Source: Erythrobacter sp.
Lineage (GTDB): Bacteria; Pseudomonadota; Alphaproteobacteria; Sphingomonadales; Sphingomonadaceae
Direction: 5' to 3'
Length of the DNA: 64,000 nt
Assembly (NCBI GenBank): GCA_024642565.1
Contig: JAHEAV010000001.1
Coordinates: 62,001 to 126,000, forward strand
Positions 61,121-64,000 of this stretch are shown in pieces (position 1 is the first letter of the stretch; every line of letters starts with the position of its first letter). The notes below the pieces were generated by a model that did no database searches, was not told the origin of the DNA, and saw only the letters and a list, made by a program, of their open reading frames with translations. The position numbers and the translations under genes were made by a program.

Positions 61121-62151
61121 GCCTTTGCACCAGCCCCGCGCACCGGTTCCGCAGAAGGATCGAGCGGCCAGCGCGGCCGTGCCACGAAATCGAGCGGATC
61201 ACTTTGTCCGCTTGCGAGGCGCTCTGCCCCGGCCCAGGCGATCATCGCGGCGTTATCGGTGCACAGCGCCATCGGTGGGGCGACAAAGCGCATATCCCGG
61301 TCCAGTGCGAAAGATAGGAGAGCGCTGCGGATTGCGGCGTTGGAGGCAACCCCGCCGGCAACGACCAAAGCGGGCATCTTTTCGGAATTATCCAGCCCGA
61401 TACGCAGCCGGTCGATTACGCAATCGATGGCGGCCTGCTGGAAGCTCGCAGCAATATCCGCATCGCCATACAGGCCGCTGTCCTTAGCACGCATGACTGC
61501 GCTTTTCAGTCCGGCGAAGGAGAAATGCGGTTCGCCGCTGCCGACCAGAGGGCGCGGAAGTGGGACGGCTGCAGGATCGCCTTGGCGAGCAAGTCGCTCT
61601 ACGGCCGGGCCGCCGGGATAACCCAGTCCAAGGATCTTGGCGGTTTTGTCGAAGGCTTCACCCAGCGCATCGTCAATCGTGGTGGCAAGGCGGCGATATT
61701 GACCCACGCCTTCAACCCGAAGAATCTGACAATGTCCGCCCGATACCAGGAGCAGTGCATAGGGGAATTTCAGTTCCGGATCGGCCAATCGCGGGCTCAA
61801 AGCATGGCCTTCGAGGTGATTGACGGCAATCAGCGGAACCCCGCTGGCCATCGCCAGGGCCTTGGCACTGACCAGCCCGACCATCACTCCGCCAATCAGG
61901 CCTGGGCCAGCCGTTGCGGCAATGGCATCAAGCTGGTCAAGTTCCAGCCCACCTTCGCGCATTACCTCTGCAATCAATGGTGTCAGTATCTGGGCGTGTG
62001 CGCGTGCAGCGATTTCAGGCACGACTCCGCCATAGGGCGCGTGCTCCGCGTCCTGCGAGGCGATCCGCTGCGCCACAATCTTCCGGTCAGTGGTGACCAG
62101 CGCTGCCGCAGTCTCATCGCAACTGGACTCTATTCCGAGCACGATCCCCAT
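61117..62151 (-). CDS. tsaD: tRNA threonylcarbamoyladenosine transferase TsaD
   Basis: 344 residues. ASKHA fold with IESSCDETAAALV at the start, the iron/metal-binding pair in VNHLEGHALS (about 111-120), LLVSGGHCQIL and GLGYPGGPAVE, and the late ATP-site NAAMIAWAG. With TsaB/C/E it transfers threonylcarbamoyl to A37 of ANN-decoding tRNAs. It heads the tsaD-gpsA-flippase operon; hemC is divergent across 45 bp. Confidence 0.97.
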   Translation of the reverse strand: MGIVLGIESSCDETAAALVTTDRKIVAQRIASQDAEHAPYGGVVPEIAARAHAQILTPLIAEVMREGGLELDQLDAIAATAGPGLIGGVMVGLVSAKALAMASGVPLIAVNHLEGHALSPRLADPELKFPYALLLVSGGHCQILRVEGVGQYRRLATTIDDALGEAFDKTAKILGLGYPGGPAVERLARQGDPAAVPLPRPLVGSGEPHFSFAGLKSAVMRAKDSGLYGDADIAASFQQAAIDCVIDRLRIGLDNSEKMPALVVAGGVASNAAIRSALLSFALDRDMRFVAPPMALCTDNAAMIAWAGAERLASGQSDPLDFVARPRWPLDPSAEPVRGAGAKA

Positions 62152-62196
62152 AGTGCTTCCCCTTAGCGAGATGGGTGGCTAGAGCAAGCGTGCCCT

Positions 62197-63150
62197 ATGA
62201 ATAGACCCAATAATCCTGCTCCGCTGTTGCGGCTTGGAACCCGTCAGTCGCCGCTGGCGATGGCGCAAGCGCATGAAGCCCGTTCGCGATTATGCGCGGC
62301 GCATGGCTGGGATGAAAGCGCGGTCGCCCTGGTCCCTGTGCGTGCAAGCGGTGACCGGATTACGGACCGCCCCTTGGCCGACATCGGCGGCAAGGCCCTG
62401 TGGACCAAGGAACTCGATGCATGGCTAGATGAAGGCCATATTGATGCTGCCGTTCATTCGATGAAGGACGTCGAGACGGTGCGGCCAGCCAATCTGACCA
62501 TCGCGGCCATTCTGCCGCGCGCTGATGTTCGGGACGTTCTGATCGGAGCAGCGGGCATTGCCGCCATACCTCAGGGTGCACGGATCGGTACGAGCGCGCC
62601 GCGCCGCGCCGCGCAAATGCTGCATCACCGGCCCGATTGCGAGATTGTAACGTTTCGCGGCAACGTCGCCACCCGGCTGGCCAAGCTGGCAGCGGGTGAA
62701 GCGGATGTAACCTTGCTTGCCGCCGCCGGGCTGGACCGGCTTGGCCGCACCGGTACCGGTACTGCTCTTGACGCCGAAGAATGGCTGCCGGCGCCTGCTC
62801 AAGGGGCGATCGGGATCGAATGCCGCGCAGGCGATGATCGGGTGTGCGGCTTGGTGGCGGCGATCGATCACGCCCCCAGCCATAGCGCCGTGATTGCAGA
62901 GCGCGCCTTGCTTGCTGCGCTAGGTGGTAATTGCCATAGCCCGATTGCGGTGCTCACCACGATGCAAGGCGAAGTCGTAACGATGCGGGCTGCCATTTAT
63001 AGCCCGGATGGAACGGAACGGATCGAGGCCGCGGCCGATTTCGCGTTGGGCGACACGGGCGGTCCGGCGCGGATTGCGCAGGATTTGCTTTCTCGGGCGT
63101 CTGCCGGCGTTCGGGCATATTTCAGCGGCCTTGCGAGTGCCGTGGATTGA
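62197..63150 (+). CDS. hemC: Porphobilinogen deaminase (hydroxymethylbilane synthase)
   Basis: 317 residues. LRLGTRQSPLAMAQA at the N-terminus, AVHSMKDVE with the substrate-binding Lys, IGTSAPRRAAQM, and C246 in LGGNCHSPIAV that carries the dipyrromethane cofactor are all present. It polymerises four porphobilinogens to hydroxymethylbilane for heme and vitamin B12. It is divergent from tsaD and overlaps hemD by 4 bp. Confidence 0.97.
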   Translation: MNRPNNPAPLLRLGTRQSPLAMAQAHEARSRLCAAHGWDESAVALVPVRASGDRITDRPLADIGGKALWTKELDAWLDEGHIDAAVHSMKDVETVRPANLTIAAILPRADVRDVLIGAAGIAAIPQGARIGTSAPRRAAQMLHHRPDCEIVTFRGNVATRLAKLAAGEADVTLLAAAGLDRLGRTGTGTALDAEEWLPAPAQGAIGIECRAGDDRVCGLVAAIDHAPSHSAVIAERALLAALGGNCHSPIAVLTTMQGEVVTMRAAIYSPDGTERIEAAADFALGDTGGPARIAQDLLSRASAGVRAYFSGLASAVD

Positions 63151-63872
63151 CCAATCCGGTTTTCGTGATCCGCGCAGAGCCAGGATTTTCCGTGACGCTC
63201 GCACGTGGCCGCCAGTTGGGCATCGACATTTCCGGGCAACCCCTGTTCGAAATACGCGCCCGCCCATGGCAGGCGCCGGACCTGGAGGCTGTCGATGGTT
63301 TGCTGATTGGTAGCGGCAATGCGATCCGCGAGGGCGGGGCGCCGTTGCGGCGGTTTCACCGCAAGCCTGTCTATGCGGTGGGGGCGACCACGGCGGCGGA
63401 AGCGCGGTTGGCAGGATTTTCGGTTGCAAGGGCTGGCACTGGTGGTTTGCAGGCTCTGATCGACACCATCGCGCTGGAAACAAGCGGGGAAAAACCGCTG
63501 CGCTTGCTGCGCCTTGCCGGGGCAGACAATGTCCCCCTGTATCCGGCCGAGAATATTACTATCGAAGAACGTGTGGTTTACGAACAGGCCGCTTTGCCCA
63601 TGTCGCCAGATTTGGAAGGTTCCTTGCGAAAAGGCGGCGTGGTCTTGCTGCATTCAGCCGCTTCGACCCGGCATCTGGAGCAGGAATGCCAGCGCCTCTC
63701 GATCCCGACCGAAGCGCTGGCGCTGGCCGCACTAGGGCCGCGAATTGCTGCTGCTGCGACTTGCAAATGGGCGGAAATTCGCCATGCTCCTTCCCCGAAC
63801 GATGCTGCCTTGCTGGCCTTGGCCAAAGACATGTGCCAAGAAAGCCGTAAAGACAGCCCCGGCAAGGGGTAA
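63147..63872 (+). CDS. hemD: Uroporphyrinogen-III synthase
   Basis: 241 residues, a poorly conserved family recognised by position and pattern: a bilobal fold with VFVIRAEPGFSVTLARGRQLG at the start, AVGATTAAEARLAGF, LRLLRLAGADNVPLYP and VVLLHSAASTRHLEQEC in pieces. It closes and inverts ring D of hydroxymethylbilane. Its start overlaps the hemC stop, so the two are coupled. Confidence 0.9.
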   Translation: MTNPVFVIRAEPGFSVTLARGRQLGIDISGQPLFEIRARPWQAPDLEAVDGLLIGSGNAIREGGAPLRRFHRKPVYAVGATTAAEARLAGFSVARAGTGGLQALIDTIALETSGEKPLRLLRLAGADNVPLYPAENITIEERVVYEQAALPMSPDLEGSLRKGGVVLLHSAASTRHLEQECQRLSIPTEALALAALGPRIAAAATCKWAEIRHAPSPNDAALLALAKDMCQESRKDSPGKG

Positions 63873-63894
63873 AACGGTCGCAGAACGGGAATTG

Positions 63895-64000
63895 ATGGAA
63901 ACCTATCCGAGCCACACTCGAGCAAAAAACAATCCGATGCGTCTAATTCTCGGCATCGCGCTGGGGGCATTTCTGCTCGGGGCGTCGATGGTCGGCTACA
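63895..64000 (+). CDS. Start of a membrane protein downstream of hemD, 3' end outside window
   Basis: 35 codons from the ATG at 63895, 22 bp after hemD: a polar METYPSHTRAKNNP stretch then a hydrophobic helix (RLILGIALGAFLLGASMVGY) running to the window edge. In related bacteria the gene after hemD encodes a membrane-anchored mitofilin/HemX-like coiled-coil protein; this would fit but only the N-terminus is visible. Confidence 0.6.
   Translation, partial: METYPSHTRAKNNPMRLILGIALGAFLLGASMVGY

Overview
The window looks like a chromosomal segment of an alphaproteobacterium, most likely order Sphingomonadales. This is inferred from gene content: TonB-dependent receptors paired with catabolic clusters, a FixLJ pair, several acyl-CoA dehydrogenases, hemC/hemD followed by a membrane protein, and many 4-bp ATGA gene overlaps. 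I see no rRNA, tRNA, insertion sequence, phage or integrase gene, and no CRISPR array.

Layout. (1) 1-9.7 kb is a uronate-polysaccharide utilisation locus: TonB receptor (5' end outside the window), a secreted parallel beta-helix protein, kduI-kduD-kdgK, a LacI regulator with a perfect palindrome on the divergent promoter, a hydratase-family protein and a hexuronate-type MFS transporter. (2) 9.7-24.9 kb is a catabolic region for an unknown hydrophobic or carbonyl substrate: esterase-like serine hydrolase, TonB receptor, a Fe-ADH/TetR/acyl-CoA ligase operon, Baeyer-Villiger monooxygenase, zinc-free quinone reductase, a HTH protein fused to a degenerate alpha/beta hydrolase, and two acyl-CoA dehydrogenases. 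An ATCTAC-N6-GTAG palindrome precedes both the TonB receptor and the TetR operon. (3) 25-35 kb holds two divergent L,D-transpeptidases, an RNA-processing metallo-beta-lactamase, a VTT-type membrane protein, a tandem universal stress protein, the oxygen sensor pair FixL-FixJ, and a sulfur operon (persulfide dioxygenase-like hydrolase plus two YeeE/YedE half-transporters). Copies of TTACGGATA precede the stress protein, fixL and the sulfur operon. (4) 35-40.3 kb is an envelope glycopolymer cluster.

(5) 40.4-49.7 kb is the most unusual part. A membrane-anchored TIR-TolB-TPR protein and a 58-residue protein ending in eight perfect GNADR repeats face a translationally coupled three-gene operon: caspase-lipase fusion, CHAT protease and a membrane-anchored STAND ATPase. 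All catalytic residues expected for TIR, caspase, lipase, CHAT and ATPase are present. The caspase carries the acidic S1-pocket residues of Arg/Lys-specific metacaspases, and each GNADR unit ends in Arg. I propose a self-contained protease signalling or cell-death system whose substrate may be the repeat protein. The biochemistry is inference.

(6) 49.8-57.1 kb encodes acyl-CoA, dicarboxylate and fumarylacetoacetate metabolism (thiolase-like protein, fahA, maiA, gcdH, CitE-like lyase, acs). (7) 57.1-64 kb holds small membrane and envelope proteins, a second flippase, gpsA, tsaD, and the divergent hemC-hemD plus the start of a further membrane protein cut by the window edge.
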